7,020 bases of DNA from the NCBI GenBank assembly GCA_021790495.1, contig JAJYGZ010000201.1:1-7020 (forward strand), written 5' to 3'. The notes under the pieces were generated by a model, which worked only from the letters and a program-made list of their open reading frames with translations, had not been told where the DNA came from and searched no databases. Of this stretch, positions 1 to 6,441 are shown one piece after another (the stretch's first letter is position 1; the number at the start of each line of letters is the position of its first letter). Made by a program: the position numbers and the translations under genes. The stretch comes from Actinomycetes bacterium. GTDB lineage: Bacteria > Actinomycetota > Acidimicrobiia > Acidimicrobiales > Acidimicrobiaceae.

Positions 1-31
1 AACGAACTTTGAGACAGGAATGAGATCGTAA

Positions 32-457
32 ATGGACGTCTACACAGACGGAGCGTGCCTGGGAAATCCTGGGCCCGGAGGATGGGCTTATGTGGTGCCA
101 GATGGCCGGAGCGCATCGGGCGCAGAAGTGCACACCACGAACCAGCGCATGGAACTCTTTGCCGTGTATCGGGCGCTATCCGATCTCGGTGGCGACCTTA
201 CGATCTATTCGGATTCCGCCTATGTGGTCAACTGTTATCAGAACAAGTGGTGGATGGGATGGGAGCGAAAGGGCTGGCGAACCTCGAGCGGCTCTGCGGT
301 GGCGAATCTCGACCTGTGGATGCCGGTGATCGATATTTTCAAGACCCGCAAGGAGCTTGGCTTTGTCAAGGTGAAGGGGCACTCCGGAGATCGCTACAAC
401 GAGGCGGCGGACTCCCTGGCGAACGCAGCGGCGCGCCGAATCGCCCGCGACGGGTAG
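32..457 (+). CDS. rnhA: Ribonuclease HI
   Basis: Cytoplasmic endonuclease that cuts the RNA strand of RNA:DNA hybrids, as in R-loops and Okazaki primers. At 141 residues it is slightly shorter than the 155-residue E. coli enzyme and covers one complete RNase H fold. The N-terminal DGACLGNPGPGGW motif carries the first catalytic Asp (D6). The other metal ligands are E41 (in QRMEL), D61 (in YSDSAYVV) and D127 (in NEAADSLA), and the conserved His is H117 in VKGHSGD. The substrate-binding handle is present (WWMGWERKGW, about 73-82). An in-frame TAA directly abuts the ATG, so the protein cannot start earlier. AGGA at 16-19 is a weak and rather distant ribosome-binding site. The gene is on the same strand as all its neighbours but is separated from the next by 93 bp. 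Function is certain from family knowledge; in vivo role is inferred. Confidence 0.96.
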   Translation: MDVYTDGACLGNPGPGGWAYVVPDGRSASGAEVHTTNQRMELFAVYRALSDLGGDLTIYSDSAYVVNCYQNKWWMGWERKGWRTSSGSAVANLDLWMPVIDIFKTRKELGFVKVKGHSGDRYNEAADSLANAAARRIARDG

Positions 458-463
458 GCCGGC

Positions 464-530
464 GAACCCAGAAGGGGCGAATCTCTGTATCGGCGGGTAT
501 TTCTCCGTTATCGCCCTCACGCTCGGGTTC
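464..530 (+). other. Possible structured RNA between rnhA and the SDR gene
   Basis: Two nested inverted repeats lie here: GAACCC (464-469) pairs with GGGTTC (525-530), and inside it GGGCGA (475-480) pairs with TCGCCC (511-516). A small imperfect hairpin (488-493 with 505-510) fits inside. No T-run follows, so it is not a standard intrinsic terminator. It may be a 3' structure of the rnhA mRNA or a chance fold in GC-rich DNA. Confidence 0.2.
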
Positions 531-537
531 AACGGCC

Positions 538-550
538 TAAATTCGAGCAT
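538..550 (+). promoter_or_regulatory. Putative leaderless promoter (-10 box) of the SDR gene
   Basis: TAAATT at 538-543 matches the actinobacterial -10 pattern TANNNT, and the ATG begins at 551, eight bases after its last T. There is no Shine-Dalgarno sequence in front of this ATG. Both facts fit transcription starting at or next to the A of the start codon. No clear -35 hexamer is visible at the usual distance, so the call rests on the -10 box and the missing ribosome-binding site. Confidence 0.4.
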
Positions 551-1318
551 ATGGATATTAATGGCGCTTCAGCAGTTGTTACCGGAGGGGCTTCGGGACT
601 CGGAGCCGCCACTGCCAAGATGATTGTCGACGCTGGCGGATTCTGTCTTATCTTGGACCGGGATGGCGAACGGGCCAAGACTTTTGCAGCTTCGCTTGGC
701 GAACGCGCCGACTATTTTGCCGCCGATGTGGCCGACTCCACGGAGGTAGAGGCGGCCGTGGATCTGGCCGCTTCGAAGGCTCCGCTTCGCCTCGCAGTCA
801 ACTGCGCGGGAATCGGAATAGGCGAGCGCACCTTATCCAAGGATGGCACGCCGCACCCTCTTGAGTCATTCGAGCGGGTAATCCGAGTGAATTTGATCGG
901 CACCTTCAACGTCCTTCGCCTTGGAGCTCAAGCGATCGCTAGATCCGATCAACTTGAGTACGGAGAGCGCGGACTGATCGTCAACACCGCCTCCATCGCT
1001 GCTTATGACGGCCAGATTGGGCAAATCGCCTACTCGGCCTCGAAGGGCGGTATCGTTGGGATGACGCTTCCCGCGGCGCGCGATCTCGCTGCGGTGGGAA
1101 TACGTGTTGTCACCATTGCCCCTGGCATCATGGACACCCCGTTGCTGGGCCAACTCCCTGAAGAAATTCGCAAGATTCTTGCCGCGGGAATTCCATTTCC
1201 GCACCGTCTCGGAGTGCCCGAAGACTTTGCTTCGATGGTGATGGAGATAGTGCGAAACGGCTATTTGAACGGCGAGGTGATCCGTCTTGACGGCGCCCTT
1301 CGAATGCCGCCAAAATAG
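551..1318 (+). CDS. SDR-family dehydrogenase, HSD10 / 3-hydroxyacyl-CoA dehydrogenase type 2-like
   Basis: Predicted NAD-dependent oxidoreductase acting on a secondary alcohol. The closest family I recognise is HSD10 (17-beta-HSD type 10, short-chain 3-hydroxyacyl-CoA dehydrogenase), so the likely reaction is oxidation of 3-hydroxyacyl-CoA in fatty-acid or branched-chain acyl-CoA breakdown. The 255 residues match the family length of about 260. Visible motifs are the cofactor loop TGGASGLG (11-18), D36 at the end of beta-2 (favours NAD over NADP), ADV at 58-60, NCAG (84-87), and the active site N114, S148, Y161 and K165 (YSASKGG). The C-terminal stretch around PFPHRLG and LNGEVIRLDGALRM closely resembles animal HSD10, which makes this more specific than a generic SDR. 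The ATG places the Rossmann motif at the normal distance from the N-terminus. The exact substrate, including steroids, cannot be read from sequence. Confidence 0.93.
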   Translation: MDINGASAVVTGGASGLGAATAKMIVDAGGFCLILDRDGERAKTFAASLGERADYFAADVADSTEVEAAVDLAASKAPLRLAVNCAGIGIGERTLSKDGTPHPLESFERVIRVNLIGTFNVLRLGAQAIARSDQLEYGERGLIVNTASIAAYDGQIGQIAYSASKGGIVGMTLPAARDLAAVGIRVVTIAPGIMDTPLLGQLPEEIRKILAAGIPFPHRLGVPEDFASMVMEIVRNGYLNGEVIRLDGALRMPPK

Positions 1319-1330
1319 CTTCCCATGGAT

Positions 1331-1346
1331 GCGAGATCTTCTCGGC
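1331..1346 (+). other. Small hairpin after the SDR gene
   Basis: CGAGA (1332-1336) and TCTCG (1340-1344) form a perfect 5-bp stem with a TCT loop, 13 bases after the SDR stop codon. A T-run does not follow, so it is at best a weak or factor-assisted transcript end. A direct repeat of GCCAAAG (1354-1360 and 1362-1368) lies just downstream and has no obvious role. Confidence 0.2.
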
Positions 1347-1387
1347 TTGGGCGGCCAAAGTGCCAAAGGGTTGCGCCGCAGCCTTCC

Positions 1388-1424
1388 TTGGAGTGGCTTT
1401 GCAGAATGGCAATAACATGGTTAC
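1388..1424 (+). promoter_or_regulatory. Putative leaderless promoter of the aldo/keto reductase gene
   Basis: TAACAT at 1413-1418 fits the TANNNT -10 pattern and ends exactly seven bases before the G of the GTG start (1425), which would put +1 on the start codon. TTGGAG at 1388-1393 could be a weak -35 element with a 19-bp spacer. No Shine-Dalgarno sequence lies near the GTG. The TAA at 1413-1415, part of the -10 box, is also an in-frame stop, so no longer protein is possible. Confidence 0.45.
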
Positions 1425-2387
1425 GTGCGATATGTTGATCTTGGCGATTCGCGCGTTTCGATAATAGGCCTTGGTACTCGGGCGTTCGGGTCCCGAACCT
1501 TTGGCGATGGCAAGGCCGATTTGACTGAGGCGTCCCGGCGGATCCTCGAACGGGCGATCGAACTTGGCGTAAACCTAATCGACACGGCGGAGCTTTATGG
1601 CTTTGGCGCGTCGGAGAAGCTGATTGGATCGGCCTTATCTTGCGCTCCGCAACAGGCGTTTCTCGCCACGAAGATCTTGCCTCTCAGCTATTCCCGAAGT
1701 TATCTTCGAAGGCGTTGTCAAAAAAGCCTGACGCGGCTTCGGGCAGAAGTTATCGACCTATATCAGATGCACTTTCCCAATCCCTTCGCCAGCCTGGATT
1801 CACTCGCGGATTCGCTGGTTGCTTTGAGGGATTCCGGCATGGTGTGTGCCTTCGGGGTTTCGAACTTCGGGGTCCCCGATTGGGACCGCCTCGAGGCGAT
1901 TTCCGGCCTGAGGATCGAGTCCAACCAAGTGCGTTATTCTCTCCTGTCACGCGGGCCGGAAATGGAGCATCTCCCATTCGCGCTGGCAAAAAATCGGGTA
2001 ATCATTGCGCACTCTCCCTTGGAGCAGGGCGTGCTGGCTGGCAAATACGACCGTGGAAACCGGCCAGGCGGCATTCGCAGGTTCAACCGGCATTTTTCGC
2101 CAGATGCGCTCGAGAGGATGCAGCCGCTACTTTTCACTTTGGAGAGGGTGGCCGCCTCGCATCAGGCCTCGCCTGCTCAGGCAGCCTTGGCATGGGTGAT
2201 ATCGCACCCCAACGTCGTGGCTATTCCAGGTGCGTCGAGTGTCGCCCAGCTCGAAGCCAACGTCGCCGCGGCGGAGATCCGCCTCTCGGAACAAGAAGTC
2301 GCTGAACTCGACTACGCTTCAGAGCTCTACGCCAGATCGGCGGGAAATCGCCTGTTTCGTTCGATTCGGACACGAGCAGGAATTTGA
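1425..2387 (+). CDS. Aldo/keto reductase
   Basis: Predicted soluble NADPH-dependent oxidoreductase with a TIM-barrel fold; it would reduce an aldehyde or ketone, substrate unknown. The 320 residues match the family. The catalytic tetrad is complete: D53 and Y58 (NLIDTAELYG), K83 (ATKI) and H116 (YQMHF). Other family marks are the N-terminal MRYVDLG...GLGT start, GASEKLIG (61-68), FGVSNF in the middle of the barrel, and IPGASS (267-272) with the following SVAQLEANVAA segment, which binds the cofactor phosphate. The GTG start is chosen because it reproduces the typical family N-terminus and because an in-frame TAA lies 9 bases upstream. It begins 106 bp after the SDR gene, with its own likely promoter, so the two need not be one operon. 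The tail after residue 300 is arginine-rich and not conserved in my knowledge of the family. Confidence 0.94.
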   Translation: MRYVDLGDSRVSIIGLGTRAFGSRTFGDGKADLTEASRRILERAIELGVNLIDTAELYGFGASEKLIGSALSCAPQQAFLATKILPLSYSRSYLRRRCQKSLTRLRAEVIDLYQMHFPNPFASLDSLADSLVALRDSGMVCAFGVSNFGVPDWDRLEAISGLRIESNQVRYSLLSRGPEMEHLPFALAKNRVIIAHSPLEQGVLAGKYDRGNRPGGIRRFNRHFSPDALERMQPLLFTLERVAASHQASPAQAALAWVISHPNVVAIPGASSVAQLEANVAAAEIRLSEQEVAELDYASELYARSAGNRLFRSIRTRAGI

Positions 2388-2405
2388 TTTCGGCCGCGAA
2401 GTTAA

Positions 2406-2448
2406 ATAAAAAAAGATAGTTCTTCCCCCATGGGGAGTTCCGCTATCT
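2406..2448 (-). terminator. Intrinsic terminator reading toward the minus strand
   Basis: Read on the minus strand, AGATAG (2448-2443) pairs with CTATCT (2419-2414). Inside it, after an internal loop, TCCCC (2436-2432) pairs with GGGGA (2428-2424) around an ATG triloop. The arm is followed at once by TTTTTTT ATTT (2414-2404 on the minus strand), a standard U-tract. On the + strand the tract lies on the wrong side, so the structure is not a terminator for the aldo/keto reductase gene. It implies a transcript coming from the right on the minus strand. Confidence 0.55.
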
Positions 2449-2733
2449 GGCTCGAGAACGGAGAAGTGCGATGCCTCGCAGTACGAGAGACAGACTGTCG
2501 TCGCCCAAGGCCGTCTCGCCCTCGGCCGCTCCGGGATGTTTTTTGCTGGCCCGCTCCAGTTTCTCCGTGAGTTTTGAAGTGCAAGTACTTCAGCGCTTCC
2601 GGTTTGGCCATTGGGCTGGCGGGGCCAACACTGATCCAGTCGCCCGGGTGGAGCACGCGAACCTAAATCGCGGTATCGTCGACGCCTCGATTGGAGCGGC
2701 GCACGGCGTGCCGCGCGACTTCGAGGGGTTCAG
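2443..2733 (-). pseudogene. Possible decayed minus-strand gene ending at the terminator
   Basis: Three protein-like stretches follow each other on the minus strand. The first, 2733 down to 2666, reads ...PLEVARHAVRRSNRGVDDTAI and ends at a TAG (2665-2663). The same frame continues as VRVLHPGDWISVGPASPMAK and on to KYLHFK near 2572, with high third-position GC. A second frame, open from 2589, then reads ...KLTEKLERASKKHPGAAEGE and finishes with a helical tail ending LLRSRAR at a TAG (2445-2443) that lies inside the terminator stem. One nonsense change and one frameshift would join them into a single protein. I do not recognise the family. The sequence may instead be random open frames; the main support is the correctly placed terminator. 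The upstream limit is unknown, since the frame also stays open antisense to the exporter start. Confidence 0.25.
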
Positions 2734-2737
2734 TTGA
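2471..2737 (+). CDS. Doubtful small ORF overlapping the exporter start
   Basis: An 88-codon frame with an ATG preceded by GGAGAAG (2460-2466). Its TGA overlaps the TTG start of the exporter as TTGA, an arrangement seen in translationally coupled genes. The product is rich in Ser, Arg and Ala, has no membrane segment or motif I recognise, and resembles no regulator usually found beside ABC exporters. It is antisense to the possible minus-strand remnant, and at most one of the two is likely to be real. I list it because the start and stop context is unusually good, while the protein itself is unconvincing. Confidence 0.18.
   Translation: MPRSTRDRLSSPKAVSPSAAPGCFLLARSSFSVSFEVQVLQRFRFGHWAGGANTDPVARVEHANLNRGIVDASIGAAHGVPRDFEGFS
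2724..2736 (+). promoter_or_regulatory. Ribosome-binding site that sets the exporter's TTG start
   Basis: GAGGGG at 2724-2728 (one further G-rich match) sits five bases before TTG at 2734. The exporter frame is closed upstream by TGA at 2632-2634, and there is no ATG, GTG or TTG between that stop and 2734. TTG is therefore the first possible start. TATCGT at 2674-2679 is a weak candidate for the -10 box of the transcript. Confidence 0.6.
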
Positions 2738-5700
2738 GCCTTGGCAATTCGCGAACCGCTCGAACTTCGTGGCTCGCGCGGATCGGACGCCTAGTTCTTT
2801 CCCAGCGGCGCTCACTTGTGCTCGCCCTTGGAACTTCGATCGTGGGGATGCTCGTCACGGTAATTGTGCCCTTGATCGAGCGCCAAATAATCGACCAGGT
2901 GATGGTGGCGCGCCGCGGATCTGCCGTGCCGTATGTGGCCCTCATCATCGCCTTGGCCCTAGGGAGCTTTGGCTTTTCTTTTTTGCGCCGTTACTTTGGC
3001 GGCCGCCTTGCCTTTGACGTGCAGCACGACTTGCGTAACCGTATCTTCGAGCATTTGCAGCGGCTGGATTTTGCCCGCCACGACGAACTTCAGACCGGTC
3101 AACTCGTCTCGCGCGCCAATTCTGATGTCGGACTGGTGCAAGGGCTGCTGTCGTTCCTTCCGCTGATGATCGGAAACTTGGTCATGGCCCTGGTCTCTTT
3201 GGTGGTTATGTATGTAATCTCCCCACCGTTGGCGATCGTTGAGACCGTCGCCATTCCCGCCCTTGCCGTGGTGGCAGTAGGCATGCGATCTCGGGTCTTC
3301 CCCTCCAGCTATGACGCCCAGCAAAAGGAGGGCGAAGTTGCGACGATCGTCGAGGAGGCGGTTACCGGTGTTCGCGTTGTCAAGGGGTTTGGGCGCGAGC
3401 AAGCCGAGGTCGCAAAACTAACCAGAGGTGCGCTAAGTCTTTTTCAATCAAGGGTTCGCCTGATTAAGGTGCAGTCGGCTTTGCAGTCGACTCTAAGCGC
3501 GGTACCAGGCGTTGTGCAGGGGTTTATTCTTCTTATCGGCGGGTACCTAGCAATTAAGGGTCATTTGACCATAGGTACCTTTTTGGTCTTTTTTTCATAT
3601 ATGGTGCAAATTCAAGCGCCAATTCGCCAGCTTTCGGTCCTGATAGCCTTCTCCCAGCAGGCCCGGGCTGGCGCGGAACGGATCTTTGAGCTGTTGGATG
3701 CGAACCCGCTGGTTCGGGACCCCGTTGACGGCCTCGACGATGTTGAGCCCGGTATCATCAGCTTTGAAGACGTCACCTTTAGTTACCAGCGCGGGCACAA
3801 CGTGCTCAACGGCCTTGATGTGGACTTTGAACCTGGTACAACCACCGCGATAATCGGGTTGAGCGGGTCGGGGAAGTCAACCCTGGCCCTGTTGCTGCCG
3901 CGCTTTTACGACGTTACTTCGGGAAGAATCGCTATCGGAGGTGTCGATGTCCGCGATGTCAAGCTCGAGGCGTTGCGACGTCGAATCGGCGTCGTGTTCG
4001 AGGAGAGTTTTCTCTTCTCGGAGTCGATTGCGGGAAACATCTCGTACGGTTTTGAAGGCGCGACGCGGTCCCAAATTATCGAAGCGGCGACCCAGGCAGG
4101 GGCTCTGGAGTTCATCGAAACTCTTCCCCGGGGCTTTGAGACTGTGGTTGGCGAGTCGGGAATTACGCTGTCGGGCGGCCAGCGGCAACGTATAGCCCTA
4201 GCGAGGGCACTTATCACCGATCCGGAAATCCTCATACTCGATGACGCGACTTCGGCAGTGGATTCTCTCACCGAGTCAGCCATCAACGAGTCGTTGCGGC
4301 GCTTCGCACGCGATCGGACGGTGATATTAATTGCCCATCGGCGCTCGACCCTTTCGATTGCCAGCAGGATTGTGGTGATCGATGGAGGGAAAGCGGTGGC
4401 AACAGGAAGCCACGAGGAGTTGATCCAGACCAATAAGATCTATCAGAGACTGGTTTCAACGACAGGAGACGTCCTGTTTGAAGAGCCGGAGTCGGCGGTT
4501 GCTCCCCAGCTGACTCCAGAGCCTTCTGCGGCGGCGGTCCGGCCGATGAGCGTCGCTCGCATAAGAAATGTCACGCGCGGGTCCGGAAATATGGGCGGAA
4601 TCGGCGGTTCCCCTCTAACTGCGACCGATGACCTGCTTCGTGCCCTGGAAAGACTTCCGCGCGAGGATCGGACGCCGGATGTCGACGAAGCAGCAGTTAC
4701 CGCCTCCGCCAATGGTTTTTCTTTTTGGCGTTTTATTGCGCCATTCAAGAAGGGGCTAATCGCTGGTCTGGTTCTGCTTGGCGCCGACACCGTGGCGGGC
4801 CTCGCTGGACCAGCGCTGATTAGATCGGGAATTGACAGTGGCGTTGTCGCTAAGTCATTTTTCGCCGTAGAGCTTGCAGCGCTAGGCTATTTCGCCGTCA
4901 CCTTGCTCGACTGGATTGTGATGTTCGCCCAGTCGCGAGTTACCGGTATTACCTCGGAGCGGGTCCTTTATGCTCTGCGGTTGAGAATTTTTTCTCATCT
5001 GCAGAGCCTGGGACTGGACTATTACGAGTCCGAAATGTCGGGCCGTATCATGACTCGGATGACTACCGACGTCGACGCACTTTCGAATTTGCTTCAGACG
5101 GGTCTTACCAATGCGGTGGTCAATGTTCTCAGCTTTTTTGGCGTCGCGGTGGTGATGATAGTTATTAATGTCAAGCTCGCTGTGGCCGCCCTCTACGTTT
5201 TGGTGCCGTTAGGGATCGCAACCTATTGGTTTCAGCGGAGCTCCCAACGCGCCTACAAGGTAGCCCGAGAGAGGATTGCGGCGGTGAACGCCAATCTTGC
5301 CGAAGGACTCTCAGGCGTGAGGGTAACCCAAGCCTTTCGGCGCGAAGATCGGAATTCGTCTGAATTTGAAGAGGTGTCGAAGGGCTACCGCGATTCGCGC
5401 GTAAAAGCGCAAAGGCTTGTCGCGATCTATTTTCCCTTTGTCCTTTTTCTTTCAGATCTTGCCTCTGCGTCGGTGCTCGGGTTCGGAACCGGCTTGGTGA
5501 CCAGCAACCAGTTGACAGTTGGTGCGGCAATCGCGTTCACTCTCTATATTGACCAGCTCTTCTCCCCGATCCAGCAGCTCTCGCAAACTTTTGATCAGTG
5601 GCAGCAGGCTCAGGTGGCAATCGTGCAAGTGGGGAGGTTGATGCGCATTGCGCCAAATACTCCGGCGGCAGCGCAGCCCCGGCGCGTTGAAAAGATCAGC

Positions 5701-6441
5701 GGACACATTGAGTTTCGAGGTGTTAGCTTCAGCTATGCGAGCGACTCCTTGCCTGCCCTTGATGGTTTTGATCTCGATATCGCCCCCGGGGAGTCCGTTG
5801 CACTGGTCGGAGCTACCGGCGCTGGCAAGTCGACGGTCGTCAAGATGATTGCGAGGTTTTACGATCCTACCCAAGGTGTAGTGACCCTTGATGGCTGGGA
5901 CTTGCGAGATCTCGAACTTTCCAGCTTGCGCCGACACATTGGTTTTGTGCCACAGGAGCCGTTTTTGTTTTCTGGTACTATCGCTGAAAATATCGCTTTT
6001 GCTGCCGACGGTGTCTCCATGGCCGATATCGAGGCTGCCGCGATGGCCGTAGGCGCTGATGAGTTCATTTCGAAATTAGACGGCACCTACGAATACCAGG
6101 TGAGCGAAAGGGGCCGTGCTCTCTCGCTCGGCCAGAAACAACTCATCGCACTTGCCAGGGCGTATGCCGCCTCGCCGGCGATTTTACTTTTGGATGAGGC
6201 GACCGCGAATCTCGATCTTGCCACCGAGCGAAAGGTTTCTGAGGCGATGCGGGTCGTTACCGATGGGCGGACCTCAGTGTTAGTTGCCCATCGACTGCCG
6301 AGCGCCGCGATGGCGGACCGAATTGTGGTCGTTGCACGAGGCAAGGCGGTAGAAGTTGGCTCGCACGACGAATTGATTTTGGCGCGCGGTGTTTACGCCC
6401 AGATGTGGGAAAGCTTTGCGGTTTCTTCGTCGGTCGCCTGA
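2734..6441 (+). CDS. Fused heterodimer-type ABC exporter (TMD-NBD-TMD-NBD)
   Basis: Inner-membrane, ATP-driven export pump of the ABCB/type IV exporter family, with both half-transporters in one 1235-residue chain. TMD1 spans about 27-300, NBD1 345-575, a polar linker 576-660, TMD2 665-960 and NBD2 985-1225. NBD1 has A-loop Y351, Walker A GLSGSGKST (375-383), signature LSGGQ (479-483), Walker B ILILD (499-503) and H535. Its Q-loop Gln is Glu (E423) and its catalytic Glu is Asp (D504). NBD2 has Y1001, Walker A GATGAGKST (1026-1034), Q1074, E1155 and H1186, but its signature is LSLGQ (1130-1134). All the changes fall in the same composite site, so one ATP site is degenerate and the other is intact, as in TM287/288 and BmrCD. 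Mycobacterial Rv0194 is a similar fused pump. The substrate (drug, lipid or peptide) is not deducible. TTG start supported by GAGGGG. Confidence 0.95.
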   Translation: MSLGNSRTARTSWLARIGRLVLSQRRSLVLALGTSIVGMLVTVIVPLIERQIIDQVMVARRGSAVPYVALIIALALGSFGFSFLRRYFGGRLAFDVQHDLRNRIFEHLQRLDFARHDELQTGQLVSRANSDVGLVQGLLSFLPLMIGNLVMALVSLVVMYVISPPLAIVETVAIPALAVVAVGMRSRVFPSSYDAQQKEGEVATIVEEAVTGVRVVKGFGREQAEVAKLTRGALSLFQSRVRLIKVQSALQSTLSAVPGVVQGFILLIGGYLAIKGHLTIGTFLVFFSYMVQIQAPIRQLSVLIAFSQQARAGAERIFELLDANPLVRDPVDGLDDVEPGIISFEDVTFSYQRGHNVLNGLDVDFEPGTTTAIIGLSGSGKSTLALLLPRFYDVTSGRIAIGGVDVRDVKLEALRRRIGVVFEESFLFSESIAGNISYGFEGATRSQIIEAATQAGALEFIETLPRGFETVVGESGITLSGGQRQRIALARALITDPEILILDDATSAVDSLTESAINESLRRFARDRTVILIAHRRSTLSIASRIVVIDGGKAVATGSHEELIQTNKIYQRLVSTTGDVLFEEPESAVAPQLTPEPSAAAVRPMSVARIRNVTRGSGNMGGIGGSPLTATDDLLRALERLPREDRTPDVDEAAVTASANGFSFWRFIAPFKKGLIAGLVLLGADTVAGLAGPALIRSGIDSGVVAKSFFAVELAALGYFAVTLLDWIVMFAQSRVTGITSERVLYALRLRIFSHLQSLGLDYYESEMSGRIMTRMTTDVDALSNLLQTGLTNAVVNVLSFFGVAVVMIVINVKLAVAALYVLVPLGIATYWFQRSSQRAYKVARERIAAVNANLAEGLSGVRVTQAFRREDRNSSEFEEVSKGYRDSRVKAQRLVAIYFPFVLFLSDLASASVLGFGTGLVTSNQLTVGAAIAFTLYIDQLFSPIQQLSQTFDQWQQAQVAIVQVGRLMRIAPNTPAAAQPRRVEKISGHIEFRGVSFSYASDSLPALDGFDLDIAPGESVALVGATGAGKSTVVKMIARFYDPTQGVVTLDGWDLRDLELSSLRRHIGFVPQEPFLFSGTIAENIAFAADGVSMADIEAAAMAVGADEFISKLDGTYEYQVSERGRALSLGQKQLIALARAYAASPAILLLDEATANLDLATERKVSEAMRVVTDGRTSVLVAHRLPSAAMADRIVVVARGKAVEVGSHDELILARGVYAQMWESFAVSSSVA

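Larger units (their letters stand above)
2388..2733. other. 346-bp gap without a recognised intact gene
   Basis: No reading frame here encodes a protein I can identify. The left end (2406-2448) carries an intrinsic terminator pointing to the minus strand. The rest has several short dyads: GACAGACTGTC (2489-2499), GGCCG/CGGCC arms around 2509-2530, and GAAGT/ACTTC (2576-2580 with 2587-2591). It also contains an 88-codon + strand frame (2471-2737) and interrupted minus-strand frames, both described separately. The right end supplies the ribosome-binding site of the exporter gene. Confidence 0.7.

Noticed and set aside
1..31. C-terminal end of an upstream gene (frame ending TAA at 29-31, or TGA at 21-23)
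   Set aside because: Too few codons remain to tell which frame, if any, is coding.
55..540. 161-codon + strand frame overlapping rnhA
   Set aside because: rnhA in the other frame has all catalytic residues; this frame is Arg/Gly/Ser-rich with no family features.
932..939. GCGATCGC octamer resembling the cyanobacterial HIP1 repeat
   Set aside because: I noticed only this copy, within a coding region; an isolated copy is expected by chance and nothing else suggests a cyanobacterium.
2402..2656. Minus-strand 84-codon open frame taken as an intact gene
   Set aside because: It starts on a GTG without a ribosome-binding site. Its second half turns into an Arg/Ser/Gly-rich sequence, it reads through the terminator hairpin, and it ends in the U-tract. 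Only its first part looks coding, so it is reported as part of a possible remnant.
2450..2733. Known structured RNA (6S, RNase P, tmRNA, SRP) on the minus strand
   Set aside because: I looked for the conserved core sequences of these RNAs and found none, despite the terminator at the 3' side.
4983..4996. GAGAA/TTCTC hairpin with T-loop in TMD2
   Set aside because: No T-run follows and the stem is short; it looks like ordinary coding sequence.
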